64,000 nt of DNA from Amaricoccus solimangrovi (lineage in GTDB: Bacteria; Pseudomonadota; Alphaproteobacteria; Rhodobacterales; Rhodobacteraceae). The position numbers and the translations under genes were made by a program. Below are positions 45,638 through 54,564 of this stretch, one piece after another. Each line of letters begins with the position of its first letter. The first letter of the stretch is position 1. The notes beneath the pieces are model-generated. The model saw nothing but the letters and a program-made list of their open reading frames with translations, was not told the origin of the DNA and made no database searches. The stretch is from assembly GCF_006385685.1 (NCBI RefSeq), contig NZ_VFRP01000009.1, positions 94,994 to 158,993 on the forward strand, given 5' to 3'.

Positions 45638-46603
45638 TCAGATCCCGTCGAAGAGCGCCGTCGACAGATAGCGCTCCGCGAAGCTCGGCAGGACGGTGAC
45701 GATCCGCTTGCCCGCCATCGTGGGCGCCTCCGCGATCTCGAGCGCGGCGGCGACCGCGGCGCCCGAGGAGATGCCGGCGGGAATGCCCTCGAGCGTGGCG
45801 AGTTCGCGCGCGGTCTCGAGCGCGGTCTCGTTGCCGATTGTCAGCACCCGGTCGATCAGCGCCGGGTCGAGCGTCTCCGGCACGAAGCCCGCGCCGATGC
45901 CCTGGATCCGGTGCCGCCCGGGCTCGCCGCCGGAGAGCACCGGGCTGTCCTCGGGCTCCACCGCGACGATCTCGACGCCCGGCGCGCGCGCGCGCAGCAT
46001 CCGGCCCACGCCGGTCAGCGTGCCGCCCGTGCCCACCCCCGCGACGAAGACGTCGAGCGCGCCGCCGGTATCGGCCCAGATCTCCTCCGCCGTGGTCGCG
46101 GCGTGGATCGCCGGATTGGCCGGATTCTCGAACTGGCGCGGCGCGACCGCGCCCGGCGTCTCGCGCAGGATCGCCTCCGCCCGTTCCAGCGCGCCCCGCA
46201 TGCCGAGCTCGGCCGGCGTGAGCTCCAGCCGCGCGCCGAGCAGGCCGAGCATCTTGCGCCGTTCGAGCGACATGCTCTCGGGCATCACCAGCACGAGGCG
46301 GTAGCCGCGCGCCGCGCAGGCGAAGGCGAGGCCGATGCCGGTATTGCCCGACGTTGCCTCCACCACCGTGCCGCCCGGCGCGAGCACGCCCTGCGCCGCC
46401 AGCGCGTCGAGCATGGCGACGCCGATCCGGTCCTTGACCGAATGGGTCGGGTTGAAGAATTCGAGCTTGCCGAGGATCTCCGCCCGCGCGCCCCGCGCCG
46501 CCGCGATCCGGGCGAGCCGCACCAGTGGCGTGGCGCCGACCGTCTCGGTGATGTCGGAATAGACCCGGCCACGCGCGGGGCGAGCCATCGGGGAATCCTG
46601 CAT
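45638..46603 (-). CDS. cysK: Cysteine synthase (O-acetylserine sulfhydrylase)
   Basis: 321-aa PLP enzyme making cysteine from O-acetylserine and sulfide. The PLP lysine is in NPTHSVKDRIG, the phosphate-binding loop is EATSGNTGIGLA, GVGTGGTLTGVGR follows, and the substrate-side motif is GISSGAAV. ATG 46603 is chosen; ATG 46588, five codons later, is an alternative. It lies 10 bp after an Rrf2-family regulator gene, in the CymR/IscR style of cysteine regulon control. Confidence 0.94.
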   Translation of the reverse strand: MQDSPMARPARGRVYSDITETVGATPLVRLARIAAARGARAEILGKLEFFNPTHSVKDRIGVAMLDALAAQGVLAPGGTVVEATSGNTGIGLAFACAARGYRLVLVMPESMSLERRKMLGLLGARLELTPAELGMRGALERAEAILRETPGAVAPRQFENPANPAIHAATTAEEIWADTGGALDVFVAGVGTGGTLTGVGRMLRARAPGVEIVAVEPEDSPVLSGGEPGRHRIQGIGAGFVPETLDPALIDRVLTIGNETALETARELATLEGIPAGISSGAAVAAALEIAEAPTMAGKRIVTVLPSFAERYLSTALFDGI

Positions 46604-46613
46604 CGCCGGCGCC

Positions 46614-47063
46614 TCAGATCGAGAAATCCGGCAGCGTGCCGTCGGCGCGCGGAATGCCCTGGCCGCGCGCCTGGCGGCAGAGATCCTCCATCGTGATCGC
46701 ATCGAACCGGCGCAGGATCTCCGCCTCGATCCCGTCCCAGAGCGGCGCGATCACCTGCTCGCCCAGCGCGGCGGTGGAGGGCGTCGGCTCGTCGTCGCCT
46801 TCGAGCGACTGGACCACGCGCACCACGTCGCCGAGCGTCACCCGCCGCCGCTCCCGCGCCAGCGTATAGCCGCCGCGCGGGCCGCGCACGCCGCGCAGCA
46901 CCCCCTCGCGGACGAGGCGCTGCAGCACCTGTTCGAGATAGCGCTGCGGGATGCCCTGGCGGGCGGTGATGTCGCGCGACTGCACCGGATCGGGCCGGGC
47001 GTTGTAGGCGATGTCGAGCACCGCCTCGAGCGCGAGCGCGGTCTTGCGCGAGAGCCTCAGCAT
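46614..47063 (-). CDS. Rrf2-family transcriptional regulator lacking iron-sulfur cysteines
   Basis: 149-aa winged-HTH regulator. The DNA-binding part is [43 protein letters not shown], with wing [12 protein letters not shown]. IscR and NsrR use three cysteines around residues 90-110 to hold a cluster. Here only one cysteine exists (DLCRQ, near residue 133), so it is not a cluster sensor of that kind. Next to cysK this fits a CymR-like repressor that acts through cysteine synthase. It overlaps dut by 7 bp. Confidence 0.87.
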   Translation of the reverse strand: MLRLSRKTALALEAVLDIAYNARPDPVQSRDITARQGIPQRYLEQVLQRLVREGVLRGVRGPRGGYTLARERRRVTLGDVVRVVQSLEGDDEPTPSTAALGEQVIAPLWDGIEAEILRRFDAITMEDLCRQARGQGIPRADGTLPDFSI

Positions 47064-47551
47064 GGCCCTTCCCCCGGCGCGCCCTGCACGCCCGTCGAGC
47101 CGAAGCCGCCGGCGCCGCGCGCCGTGCCCTCGAGGCTCGCGACGGGGATCAGCGCCGCGCGGGTCACCGGCGCGAAGACCATCTGCGCGACGCGCGCGCC
47201 GTGGGCGATCGTGATCGGGGCGGAGCCATGGTTGACGAGGATGATCCCGACCTCGCCGCGATAATCGGCGTCGATCGTGCCGGGACTGTTCAGAAGCGTC
47301 AGCCCCTCGCGGAGCGCCAGCCCGGAACGGGGGCGCATCTGCGCCTCGAAACCCGGGGGAATGCCGAGCGCGAGGCCGGTGGGAACGAGCGCGCGCTCCC
47401 CGGGCGCGAGCACCAGCCCCGCCGCGCGGTCGGGCGGGGCGAGATTGGCCTGGACGTCCATCCCCGCAGCCTCCGCCGTCGCATAGGCCGGGAGCGGCAG
47501 CGCGGGATCGCGGCCGGGCAGGACCAGGAGGGCGACCTCGACCGCGCTCAT
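47057..47551 (-). CDS. dut: Deoxyuridine 5'-triphosphate nucleotidohydrolase (dUTPase)
   Basis: 164-aa trimeric dUTPase hydrolysing dUTP to dUMP and pyrophosphate. The five motifs are present: [44 protein letters not shown] and a C-terminal GAGGFGSTG. It overlaps coaBC by 4 bp and the rrf2 gene by 7 bp. The coaBC-dut pairing is widespread in bacteria. Confidence 0.95.
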   Translation of the reverse strand: MSAVEVALLVLPGRDPALPLPAYATAEAAGMDVQANLAPPDRAAGLVLAPGERALVPTGLALGIPPGFEAQMRPRSGLALREGLTLLNSPGTIDADYRGEVGIILVNHGSAPITIAHGARVAQMVFAPVTRAALIPVASLEGTARGAGGFGSTGVQGAPGEGPC

Positions 47552-48744
47552 GCCAGCGCCTCCGCGATCCGGTCGACCAGCGCCTCGGCCGTCGCCTCCT
47601 TGCTCATCCGGGGCCAGGTCTCGGCCCCCGCCTCGGTGATCAGCGTCACCGCGTTCTCGGTGCCGCCCATGATGCCCGAGGCCGGGGCGACGTCGTTCGC
47701 GACCAGCCAGTCGCAGCCCTTGCGGAGCCGCTTCGCCGTCGCATTGGCGAGCACGTCGTCGGTCTCGGCCGCGAAGCCGATCACGAGCCCGGGCCGGCCG
47801 GCGGCGAGACCGGCGACGGTCCGCAGGATGTCGGGATTCTCGCCCAGTTCGAAGACGGGCGGGGCGCCGTCCGCGGCCTTCTTCACCTTCGAGGCGCTCG
47901 GCGTCCTGACGTGCCAGTCGGCGACGGCGGCGGCGAAGATCGCGATCTCGGCCGGAAGCGTGCCGAGAACGGCGTCGCGCATCTCCGCCGCAGTCTCCAC
48001 CTCGATCACCTCGGCGCCATTGGGCCGCGGCGCCTCGGCGGGGCCGGTGACGAAGGTCACCCGCGCGCCGCGCCGGACGAGGGCGGCGGCGATCGCGCTG
48101 CCCTGCCGGCCCGAGGAGCGGTTGGCGATATAGCGCACCGGGTCGATCGGCTCATGCGTCGGGCCGGAGGTCACGACCGCGTGGCGCCCGGCGAGCGGCC
48201 CCTCCCCGGCGAGCGCCGTCTCGATCGCCGCGAGGATGGCGGGCGGCTCGGCCATGCGGCCCGGCCCGAACTCGCCGCAGGCCATCGCGCCCTCGTCCGG
48301 GCCGACGAAGAGCACGCCGTCGTCCCGCAGCGTCGCGAGATTGCGCTCCGTCGCGGGGTGGAGCCACATCCGCACGTTCATCGCGGGCGCCATCAGCACC
48401 CGCTTGTCCGTCGCGAGCAGGAGCGTGCTCGCGAGATCGTCGGCCATCCCACCCGCGCATTTCGCCATCAGATCGGCCGTGGCGGGCGCGACCACGACGA
48501 GGTCGGCGGCGCGGGAGAGTTCGATATGGCCCATCTCCGCCTCGGCGGTCAGATCGAAGAGTTCGGTATGCGCGGCGCTCTCGGCGAGCGCGGAGAGCGA
48601 GAGCGGCGTCACGAATTCCGAACCGGCCCGTGTCAGGACCGGAACCACGCGGAGTCCCGCCTTGCGGGCGAGGCGGACGAGTTCGAGACTCTTGTAGGCG
48701 GCGATGCCGCCGCCCACGATCAGGAGAATGCCGCGTCCGGCCAT
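47548..48744 (-). CDS. coaBC: Bifunctional phosphopantothenoylcysteine decarboxylase/synthetase
   Basis: 398-aa two-domain enzyme of coenzyme A synthesis. The N-terminal flavoprotein CoaC has [19 protein letters not shown], the substrate motif APAMNVRMW and the active-site cysteine loop [13 protein letters not shown]. The C-terminal CoaB has [25 protein letters not shown] and a lysine in the K-x-K-K stretch (SKVKKAADG). It couples 4'-phosphopantothenate with cysteine and decarboxylates the product. First gene of the leftward coaBC-dut-rrf2-cysK-moeB run; cysteine is its substrate, which gives the cluster a metabolic theme. Confidence 0.95.
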   Translation of the reverse strand: MAGRGILLIVGGGIAAYKSLELVRLARKAGLRVVPVLTRAGSEFVTPLSLSALAESAAHTELFDLTAEAEMGHIELSRAADLVVVAPATADLMAKCAGGMADDLASTLLLATDKRVLMAPAMNVRMWLHPATERNLATLRDDGVLFVGPDEGAMACGEFGPGRMAEPPAILAAIETALAGEGPLAGRHAVVTSGPTHEPIDPVRYIANRSSGRQGSAIAAALVRRGARVTFVTGPAEAPRPNGAEVIEVETAAEMRDAVLGTLPAEIAIFAAAVADWHVRTPSASKVKKAADGAPPVFELGENPDILRTVAGLAAGRPGLVIGFAAETDDVLANATAKRLRKGCDWLVANDVAPASGIMGGTENAVTLITEAGAETWPRMSKEATAEALVDRIAEALA

Positions 48745-48842
48745 GTTTCACACCTCGGGCGCGGGGGGTTGGCTGAACCCCGCGCGCGGACCGTAGTTGG
48801 CTCCGGCCCCCGCCGCAAGCCGGGGAGAAGGGCCGGGAACGT

Positions 48843-49694
48843 TCAGGGCGCCGGCTTTTCCGGAGCCGCGCCGAGACCCGCGCAGGGATCCTCGCGCGCC
48901 GGCGCGGGGGCGAGGATCAACGCGTCGTAATCGCCGGCGTTCTCCGGATCCGCCTCGAACTGGCCGAGCGTCACGACGCGGAGCCCCGGCTGGGCGTAGC
49001 TCAGCAGCGCGGGCATGCCCCGGAGCTTGTCGGCATGTCCGCTGCCCGCGATCACGACGACCTGCCCGCCCCCCGTCATCGTGCGCGCCCAGATCGCCGC
49101 GTCGGCGAGGCCCGCGTCGCGGAAACGCTGCGCCTCCACCATTCCCGGCAGCCGCTCGGGCGGAAGAAGATCGCAATGCGCCTTGGCCTGCTCGGCTTCG
49201 CGCAATCGCTGCTCGGCGGGCGGCAGCGGCTGGTCGAGCCCGTAATTCGACGCGTCGGGGCCGAAGACGCCGGCCGCGCCCTCGAGAGTGGCCCGGCGCA
49301 CGTCGGCGCGCGGCTGCTCCGCGCCGAAGACCTGGGCGCGCGGCGCGGCGGTCAGGATGCGCCAGTAATAGGCGAAGTCGGGCCAGCCGCCCTGATCCCA
49401 TTCCAGCGCGGCGGCGATGGCGGCCCGCCCCGCCCCGGTCGCGCGCAACTCGTTCACCTTTTCCTCGTCCGCCTGCGGGATCATCTCGAAGACGAGCGCG
49501 GCCGGCCTGAGCGCGGCGACGATCTCGGCCTGGTTGACGTGATGCGCCGGATTGTCATGCACCTCGCCCAGCACGACGATATCGGCGTCGCGGGCAAGGT
49601 CGACGAATTCGGGGACGGTCGAGGCGAAGGCCGCGCCCGGAAGCTGGGCACCCGCGATGAGCAGAGAAATGGCGCGGAGGCCAAACCGCATCAT
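48843..49694 (-). CDS. ChaN-family exported protein (haem/iron-regulated lipoprotein fold)
   Basis: 283 aa. A signal peptide (about residues 1-24, AGAQLPGAAFA) is followed by the ChaN fold: DADIVVLGEVHDNPAHHVNQAEIVAALRPAALVFEM, EWDQGGWPDFAYYWRIL, QRFRDAGLADAAIW, and a histidine in IAGSGHADKLRGMP. ChaN of Campylobacter binds cofacial haem pairs, and the fold is distantly related to EreA and Tiki proteases. No lipobox is seen. Two consecutive ATGs (49694, 49691) follow a GGGG run. It may be cotranscribed with rpoH upstream (92-bp gap). Confidence 0.75.
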   Translation of the reverse strand: MMRFGLRAISLLIAGAQLPGAAFASTVPEFVDLARDADIVVLGEVHDNPAHHVNQAEIVAALRPAALVFEMIPQADEEKVNELRATGAGRAAIAAALEWDQGGWPDFAYYWRILTAAPRAQVFGAEQPRADVRRATLEGAAGVFGPDASNYGLDQPLPPAEQRLREAEQAKAHCDLLPPERLPGMVEAQRFRDAGLADAAIWARTMTGGGQVVVIAGSGHADKLRGMPALLSYAQPGLRVVTLGQFEADPENAGDYDALILAPAPAREDPCAGLGAAPEKPAP

Positions 49695-49786
49695 CACCCC
49701 CCAAGGACACGGAAACAGGCTACGGCGACGGGAACCGACTATGTCACGCCCCCGCCACCGCGTCACGCGCTTTCGCCGCCCGCCCG

Positions 49787-50668
49787 TCACGCCGTCGCGA
49801 GCGTCTCCGCCGCCGAACCGCTCACGCTTTCAAGGCGTTTGCGGAGCTTTCCGAGCGCCTGCGCCTCGAGCTGGCGGATGCGTTCCTTCGAGAGGCCGAG
49901 TTCCTGGCCGAGGCTTTCGAGGGTGCGGGGCTCGTCGCGCAGCTTGCGTTCGACGATGATCATCCGCTCCCGCGCGTTGAGCGCGCCCAGCGCCTCGGCG
50001 AGCCAGCCGCGCACGCGCGCGAGATCGGCGTCCCGCGTCACCGTCTCCTCGGCCCGCGGCGCCTCGTCCTCGAGTGTCTCGACCCATTCGCGCCCCTCCT
50101 CGCCCGCCTGCTGGGCGTTGAGCGAGAAATCGGCGCCGGAGAGCCGCGCATCCATCATCTCGACGTCGCGCAGCGGTACGCCGACCTCCTCCGCGATCAT
50201 CTCGCGCAGGCGCTGGCTGTCGAGCACGTCGCCCACCGCGCTCGCCTCCCGCTCCAGCTTGGCGCGGACGCGGCGGAGATTGAAGAAGAGCGCCTTCTGC
50301 GACGAGGTGGAGCCGGTCCGCACCATCGACCAGTTGCGCATCACGTAATCCTGGATCGAGGCCTTGATCCACCAGACCGCGTAGGTCGAGAAGCGCACGC
50401 CCCGGTCCGGATCGAACTTCTCCGCGGCCTTCATGAGCCCGACGCCCGCCTCCTGGATGAGGTCGGGCATCGGCGCGCCGTAGCGCCGGTACTTCGCGGC
50501 CATCGAGATCGCGAGCCGCATGTAGGCGTTGACGAGCCGGTGCAGCGAACGTTCGTCCCCCTCGTCGCGCCAGGCGCGGGCGAGGGCCAGTTCGGTGTCC
50601 GCGTCGAGCATCTCCGCGCCCATGGCGCGCTTGGTGACGGTTCGAAGTCCGATGTCGTCCAGAGCCAT
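49787..50668 (-). CDS. rpoH: RNA polymerase sigma-32 factor RpoH (RpoHII-like)
   Basis: 293-aa group 3-like sigma-70 family factor. Region 2 is YMRLAISMAAKYRRYGAPMPDLIQEAGVGLMKAAEKFDPDRGVRFSTYAVWWIKASIQDYVMRNWS in spread (residues about 45-110), with the RpoH box region QKALFFNLRR. Region 4 HTH is LESLGQELGLSKERIRQLEAQAL. Rhodobacter has two RpoH proteins for heat and singlet-oxygen stress. I lean to RpoHII from the general sequence feel, but cannot prove it. ATG 50668 follows a GGAGGA site. It could drive the DUF1127/cuckoo RNA unit at 22002-22299. Confidence 0.88.
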   Translation of the reverse strand: MALDDIGLRTVTKRAMGAEMLDADTELALARAWRDEGDERSLHRLVNAYMRLAISMAAKYRRYGAPMPDLIQEAGVGLMKAAEKFDPDRGVRFSTYAVWWIKASIQDYVMRNWSMVRTGSTSSQKALFFNLRRVRAKLEREASAVGDVLDSQRLREMIAEEVGVPLRDVEMMDARLSGADFSLNAQQAGEEGREWVETLEDEAPRAEETVTRDADLARVRGWLAEALGALNARERMIIVERKLRDEPRTLESLGQELGLSKERIRQLEAQALGKLRKRLESVSGSAAETLATA

Positions 50669-50996
50669 ATGCGGTCCTCCTCCGGAAGCGGGGAGAATGC
50701 GGCCCCGGGGGCTCACTCTCGACCCTTACACATTCCACTACGCGCGAAGGGGCGATTTGGATCACCTGTAATTCGGATTTCCTCGGCCCACGCGCGCGCG
50801 AGAATGGCGCGGCGGCGAGCGATCCTCCGGTAGAGGACTGATTTCAAAAACGTTTTCACCGCGCGGGCGCGTGTCGCTCCCAAATGCCCCCGCGAAGAAA
50901 TCTCGCGCGCGCGAAAACGTGAGCCGGCGCCTCCTCCCGTTAACGGCCCCGCAACCGCTTTCCGCCATCGCTGGCGCGAGGATCCGGGGGAGCGTC
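50669..50996. other. Divergent intergenic region between rpoH and the comM fragment
   Basis: 328 bp containing the promoters of rpoH (minus) and comM (plus). An AT-richer patch near 50750-50775 and another near 50840-50905 are the most promoter-like. No small gene or repeat seen. Confidence 0.5.
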
Positions 50997-51913
50997 ATGG
51001 TCGCCTGCGCCTATACGGTGGCATTTCAGGGGCTGGAGGCCCGGCTGGTCGAGGTGCAATGCGCGATCGCCGCCGGCCTGCCCGCGTTCAATCTGGTGGG
51101 CCTGCCGGACAAGTCCGTCTCGGAGGCGAAGGAACGGGTCCGCGCGGCGATGGTCGCGATGGGGCTCGCGCTGCCCGCGAAGCGGATCACCGTCAATCTC
51201 TCCCCCGCCGACCTGCCGAAGGAAGGCTCGCATTTCGATCTGCCGATCGCGCTCGCGCTGCTCGCCGAGATGGACGCGGTGCCGCGCGACGCGGTGGCGG
51301 GCGCGGTCGCGCTGGGCGAACTCGCGCTCGACGGTGGGCTCATCGCCGTCACCGGCGCGCTGCCGGCGGCGCTCGCGGCGGCCGAGGTCGACCGGAGCCT
51401 GATCTGCCCGGCGAGCCGGGGCGCGGAGGCCGCCTGGGTCGGGGCGACGCAGGTGATCGCGCCGCGCACGCTGCTCGCGCTCGTCAACCACATGACCGGC
51501 AAGACGGCGCTGGCGCCGGCGGAGCCGGGCCTCGTCGCGGGAACGACCGAGGCGCGGGATCTCGGCGACGTGCGGGGACAGGAGAAGGCGAAGCGCGCGC
51601 TCGAGATCGCCGCCGCCGGACGCCATCACCTGCTGATGGTCGGGCCGCCCGGCAGCGGCAAGTCGATGCTCGCCGCCCGCCTGCCCGGGATCCTGCCGCC
51701 GATGGAGCCGTCGGAGGCGCTGGAGACCTCGATGATCCATTCCGTCGCCGGGCTGCTCGACGAAGGCGGGATCAGCCGCGTCCGGCCGTTCCGCGAGCCC
51801 CATCACACCGCCTCGGTCGCCGCGATCGCCGGGGGCGGGCGCGGCGCGAAGCCGGGCGAGATCAGCCTCGCCCACCACGGCGTGCTGTTTCTCGACGAGT
51901 TCCCCGAATTTCC
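50997..51913 (+). pseudogene. comM: comM/yifB, 5' fragment (interrupted by the IS1595-family element)
   Basis: First 305 codons plus two bases of a YifB/ComM AAA+ Mg-chelatase-like helicase. In other bacteria ComM promotes branch migration during natural transformation. ATG 50997 has GGGGGAG upstream. Visible: N-terminal ribosomal-S5-like/Lon-type domain ([29 protein letters not shown]), Walker A GPPGSGKS (about residues 216-223) and Walker B LFLDE (D300-E301). The element enters at codon 304-306, five residues after Walker B. The frame stays open into the element until 52823, so a 608-aa chimera with about 300 meaningless residues could in principle be made. The 3' half is at 55981-56571. 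Confidence 0.93.
51906..51913. repeat. Target site duplication, left copy
   Basis: GAATTTCC, repeated exactly at 55981-55988 on the other side of the element. Eight bp is the duplication length typical of the IS1595 family. Confidence 0.93.
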
Positions 51914-51937
51914 CGGCCTTATGTATCAAGCGCACCA
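51914..51937 (+). repeat. Left terminal inverted repeat of the element
   Basis: 24 bp starting CGGCCTTATGTATCAAG and ending GCGCACCA, identical to the reverse complement of 55957-55980. Confidence 0.95.
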
Positions 51938-51962
51938 AAGGGGGGCGGGCGTGATTAGGGCG

Positions 51963-52883
51963 CTATGCTTGTGCGTCCCATTCGCTTGGGTATTCACCCT
52001 TGCGAAGTCGGACGAGCTTGTTTCCCTGCCCATATGGGAACGCCCCAGCGCGCTCGGTCCCAAATGCCTCCACTCTCAGGGAGTACCTTGCGAGCCACCA
52101 TCCTCCGAAAACATCCCGATAGAATATTTCTCCGAAAAAGAACGAGTGGGCATCGCCAGAAATGAGACACCTGTATTCGTCTTGCTCGGTAACATTGTCC
52201 ACGCTGTACACGAACTTAGCGCCAGCCCCAAGGGCGCCGATATAACTGAACTCCTCATCTTCTATCCCCCTGTCGAAATCCTCAATGCGAGCGCCAATGG
52301 TCCGCTCCTTGCGGCGAAATCTGACGTTGAGGGCGGGGCTCTGCCCAGAGTTGTGAAATACGACGCGCGCCTTGACCCCGTTCAGATGCTCGAAAATGGC
52401 CGATTTGTCGGGCGGAATGATCTCGCTGTCCGCAACAGTGAGGTAGGCTCTGACCTGAGCTTGGCCGATTTTTCTGGAAACGCTGATCGCCCGGCGCGTC
52501 TCGCAAAGCGTCCAGATCAGCAGCCCGGTCCCGAGAGTGGCGATCCCGAGTTGGAGCCATGTCGGTATCATTTGCCGATCAGCGGTTGCAGCGCTACGCT
52601 CAGCAGCGTCAGCAGCCTTTTGCTGGGCCTTCAGATCATCGGCCTCATGCTGGTCGGCTTTGGCTTCGCGGTCCCTTCGGTTCTCGGCATCTTCCGGGCT
52701 TTCGACGATGATTACCGGGATCGGAGGTCGCGGTATCTCGCGCTCAGCGCCATTTGCGCCCCCGCTTGGCTGTTCCTGTATGGGTGGGCCTTCTACGGTC
52801 GGCCCTTGTGGTTCCTGGGCTAGCGCGGCACCAGCGGCTAGGGCTCCAACCGCAGCGATGAGCAGCCAATCGCGGATAGGCAT
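51963..52883 (-). CDS. Passenger membrane protein, function unknown
   Basis: 306 aa. A signal peptide or first helix ([22 protein letters not shown]), a Pro-rich stretch, and a charged predicted coiled coil (about residues 75-105, [21 protein letters not shown] in part) come first. A second helix (about residues 110-130, [18 protein letters not shown]) is followed by a C-terminal ~170-residue soluble domain with beta-rich look ([14 protein letters not shown]..., [16 protein letters not shown]...). I do not recognise a named family, though similar two-helix proteins occur widely in proteobacterial accessory DNA. ATG 52883 is chosen; its start overlaps the DUF6471-like gene by 46 bp, so coupled translation is likely. 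It ends 25 bp from the left repeat. Confidence 0.65.
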   Translation of the reverse strand: MPIRDWLLIAAVGALAAGAALAQEPQGPTVEGPPIQEQPSGGANGAEREIPRPPIPVIIVESPEDAENRRDREAKADQHEADDLKAQQKAADAAERSAATADRQMIPTWLQLGIATLGTGLLIWTLCETRRAISVSRKIGQAQVRAYLTVADSEIIPPDKSAIFEHLNGVKARVVFHNSGQSPALNVRFRRKERTIGARIEDFDRGIEDEEFSYIGALGAGAKFVYSVDNVTEQDEYRCLISGDAHSFFFGEIFYRDVFGGWWLARYSLRVEAFGTERAGAFPYGQGNKLVRLRKGEYPSEWDAQA

Positions 52884-53065
52884 TGAAACATGAACGCCGC
52901 GCTGAACTTCCCTCGCGAGAGCTTGTTTGCGACGTTCGCCTCCTTCTCGCTGATTCCAATGGCCGCGAGCATCTCGACTAGCTTGGCGTAAGTCACGCCC
53001 TTTCGTTTCAGCTCGGCCTTGAGGGTGTTGGCCGCGAGCAGTTCCCAATCCGTGTGTTCGGGCAT
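52838..53065 (-). CDS. DUF6471-like small protein of the element
   Basis: 75 aa: ANTLKAELKRKGVTYAKLVEMLAAIG, then [27 protein letters not shown]. This matches the pattern of the DUF6471 family, helical HTH-like proteins often encoded beside IS1595-type transposases. It probably binds DNA and may regulate the element. ATG 53065 has GGAGGATAG directly upstream. It diverges from the transposase across a 99-bp region rich in small palindromes. Confidence 0.75.
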   Translation of the reverse strand: MPEHTDWELLAANTLKAELKRKGVTYAKLVEMLAAIGISEKEANVANKLSRGKFSAAFMFQCLSAIGCSSLRLEP

Positions 53066-53085
53066 CCTATCCTCCGATAAAAACA

Positions 53086-53164
53086 TATCGTATGCGATAG
53101 ATAACCCCTTGCGTACAGTATGTCTATATACTATATTCGATATTAAGTTATCGGATACGGTATC
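53086..53164. promoter_or_regulatory. Palindrome-rich divergent promoter region of the element
   Basis: Three small inverted repeats lie between the DUF6471-like gene and the transposase: TATCG-N4-CGATA (53086-53099), AGTAT-N6-ATACT (53117-53132) and GATAC-G-GTATC (53154-53164). The last abuts the transposase ATG. The stretch is AT-rich, as a promoter should be. Autoregulation by the DUF6471-like protein is an inference. Confidence 0.5.
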
Positions 53165-54130
53165 ATGGCACAGCACTTCCTCCTCTCCGCGAAAGCCCGC
53201 ACCCTCTCCCTCAAGGAGATTTACGCGGCTGGCGAGGACGCGGCCTACGCCACCTTCCGCAAGCTGCGCTGGCCCGAGACGGACGGCGAGGCGATCTGCC
53301 CGCGCTGCGGCTGCTGCGATACCTACACCATCGCCACCCGCCGCAAGTTCAAGTGCAAGGGCTGCGGGCATCAGTTCAGCGTCACGTCCGGGACCATCTT
53401 CGCGAGCCGCAAGCTCTCCTTCGTGGACCTGCTCGCCGCGATCTGCATCTTCGTGACCAACGCCAAGGGCATGTCGGCGGTGCAGTTCTCGCGGACGATG
53501 GACGTTCAGTACAAGACGGCCTGGGTGATGGCGCACAAGCTCCGCGAGGCGCTGGCGCGCGAAGTCCACGGCGCCGAGCTTGACGGCGAAGTCGAGATCG
53601 ATGGCGCCTATTTCGGCGGCGTGGTCCGCCCGGAGAATCGCAAGGAAGACCGGAAGGACCGTCGTCTCAAGGAGAACCGCTCGGACCGCCGCCGCGTCGT
53701 GATCGCCCTGCGCGAGCGCGAGGGCCGCACCGTGACCTTCATCGGCAAGGAAGAGGCCGAGGGCGTCAAGCACGCGCTCCGCATCGTGGATCGCGACGCC
53801 GCGCTCTACGCGGACGAGGGTTCGCATTGGGACGTGCTCGACGCGGTTTTCGCCAAGGGTGGGCGCGTCAACCATTCCGTGGAATACAGCGCGGGCGACG
53901 GCGAGCACACCAACTGGGTCGAAAGCTACTTCTCCCGGCTGCGCCGCATGGTCGAAGGGCAGCACCATTTCGTCTCGGCGGGCTACCTTCACCAGTACGC
54001 CGCCCACGCCGCTTGGATCGAGGATCACCGCCGTGACGGCAGCCGGGCGCTGGTTCAGCGCGTGGTTGCCAATGCGATGGCCGCGCCGGTCAGCCGGGCG
54101 TGGAAGGGCTATTGGCAGCGGGCGGCTTGA
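53165..54130 (+). CDS. tnpA: IS1595-family transposase
   Basis: 321 aa. N-terminal zinc ribbon with C45, C48, C64 and C67 (CPRC...CKGC), then FSVTSGTIFASRKLSFVDLL and the ISXO2-like DDE domain: first acid in VEIDGAYFGG, second in LYADEGSHWD, and HTNWVESYFSRLRRMVEGQHH at the catalytic C-terminal end. This is the family's usual order and length. ATG 53165 is directly preceded by a palindrome. No frameshift or stop is seen, so it should be active. Confidence 0.95.
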   Translation: MAQHFLLSAKARTLSLKEIYAAGEDAAYATFRKLRWPETDGEAICPRCGCCDTYTIATRRKFKCKGCGHQFSVTSGTIFASRKLSFVDLLAAICIFVTNAKGMSAVQFSRTMDVQYKTAWVMAHKLREALAREVHGAELDGEVEIDGAYFGGVVRPENRKEDRKDRRLKENRSDRRRVVIALREREGRTVTFIGKEEAEGVKHALRIVDRDAALYADEGSHWDVLDAVFAKGGRVNHSVEYSAGDGEHTNWVESYFSRLRRMVEGQHHFVSAGYLHQYAAHAAWIEDHRRDGSRALVQRVVANAMAAPVSRAWKGYWQRAA

Positions 54131-54321
54131 AAAGAAAGCCCATTCTACACCATTTACGCATCGCTCAGACTCTTCGGACAAAGTTGCGTGGCACGAAGGT
54201 CGGAACGAAGCGGCAAGCGTTGGCGTTGACGCAATTGAATGTGGAAAGTACGATGGAATCGGCTGCCGCCTAAGAACAAACATGGGAAACGTCGAAAGAT
54301 TCGTCTAGGCCACCCAAAGAG

Positions 54322-54564
54322 GTGGCTGGCGAGGTGATTCGCGTTAGCGCGACGGCAGGCGCTTGGGGAGTAGATCAGATGATCCGTGGCTTCAAAGAGC
54401 GAGACGAGTTGATCGAGCTATTTTTGAGCAGGGCAAGCGGAGACTCTTGGGTTGTCCAGCAGGCGATAGAAGGGGTTGCCTCCGAGACCCCTGCTGGGGA
54501 GAGTTTGTCGAGCAAGAAAATCTTGGAGAAGATCGATGAAATTGTAAAATGTGAAGCGGCTTAG
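54322..54564 (+). CDS. Small passenger protein, function unknown
   Basis: 80 aa from GTG 54322 (alternatives: GTG 54334 or ATG 54379). Mostly helical: DQMIRGFKERDELIELFLSRASGDSWVVQQAIEG, then SSKKILEKIDEIVKC. No signal, no membrane segment and no recognised domain. Its stop is immediately followed by the GTG of the 253-aa membrane protein, so the two form a unit. Codon use is more AT-rich than the host's. Its small size next to a membrane protein is like an adaptor, antidote or regulator, but this is speculation. Confidence 0.55.
   Translation: MAGEVIRVSATAGAWGVDQMIRGFKERDELIELFLSRASGDSWVVQQAIEGVASETPAGESLSSKKILEKIDEIVKCEAA

Noticed and set aside
51914..52823. Continuation of the comM frame into the transposable element
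   Set aside because: Antisense to the passenger membrane gene, with no recognisable domain; a read-through artefact of the insertion.
54131..54321. Gene between transposase and the 80-aa passenger ORF
   Set aside because: No frame longer than a few tens of codons and no ribosome binding site; probably promoter for the AT-rich module.
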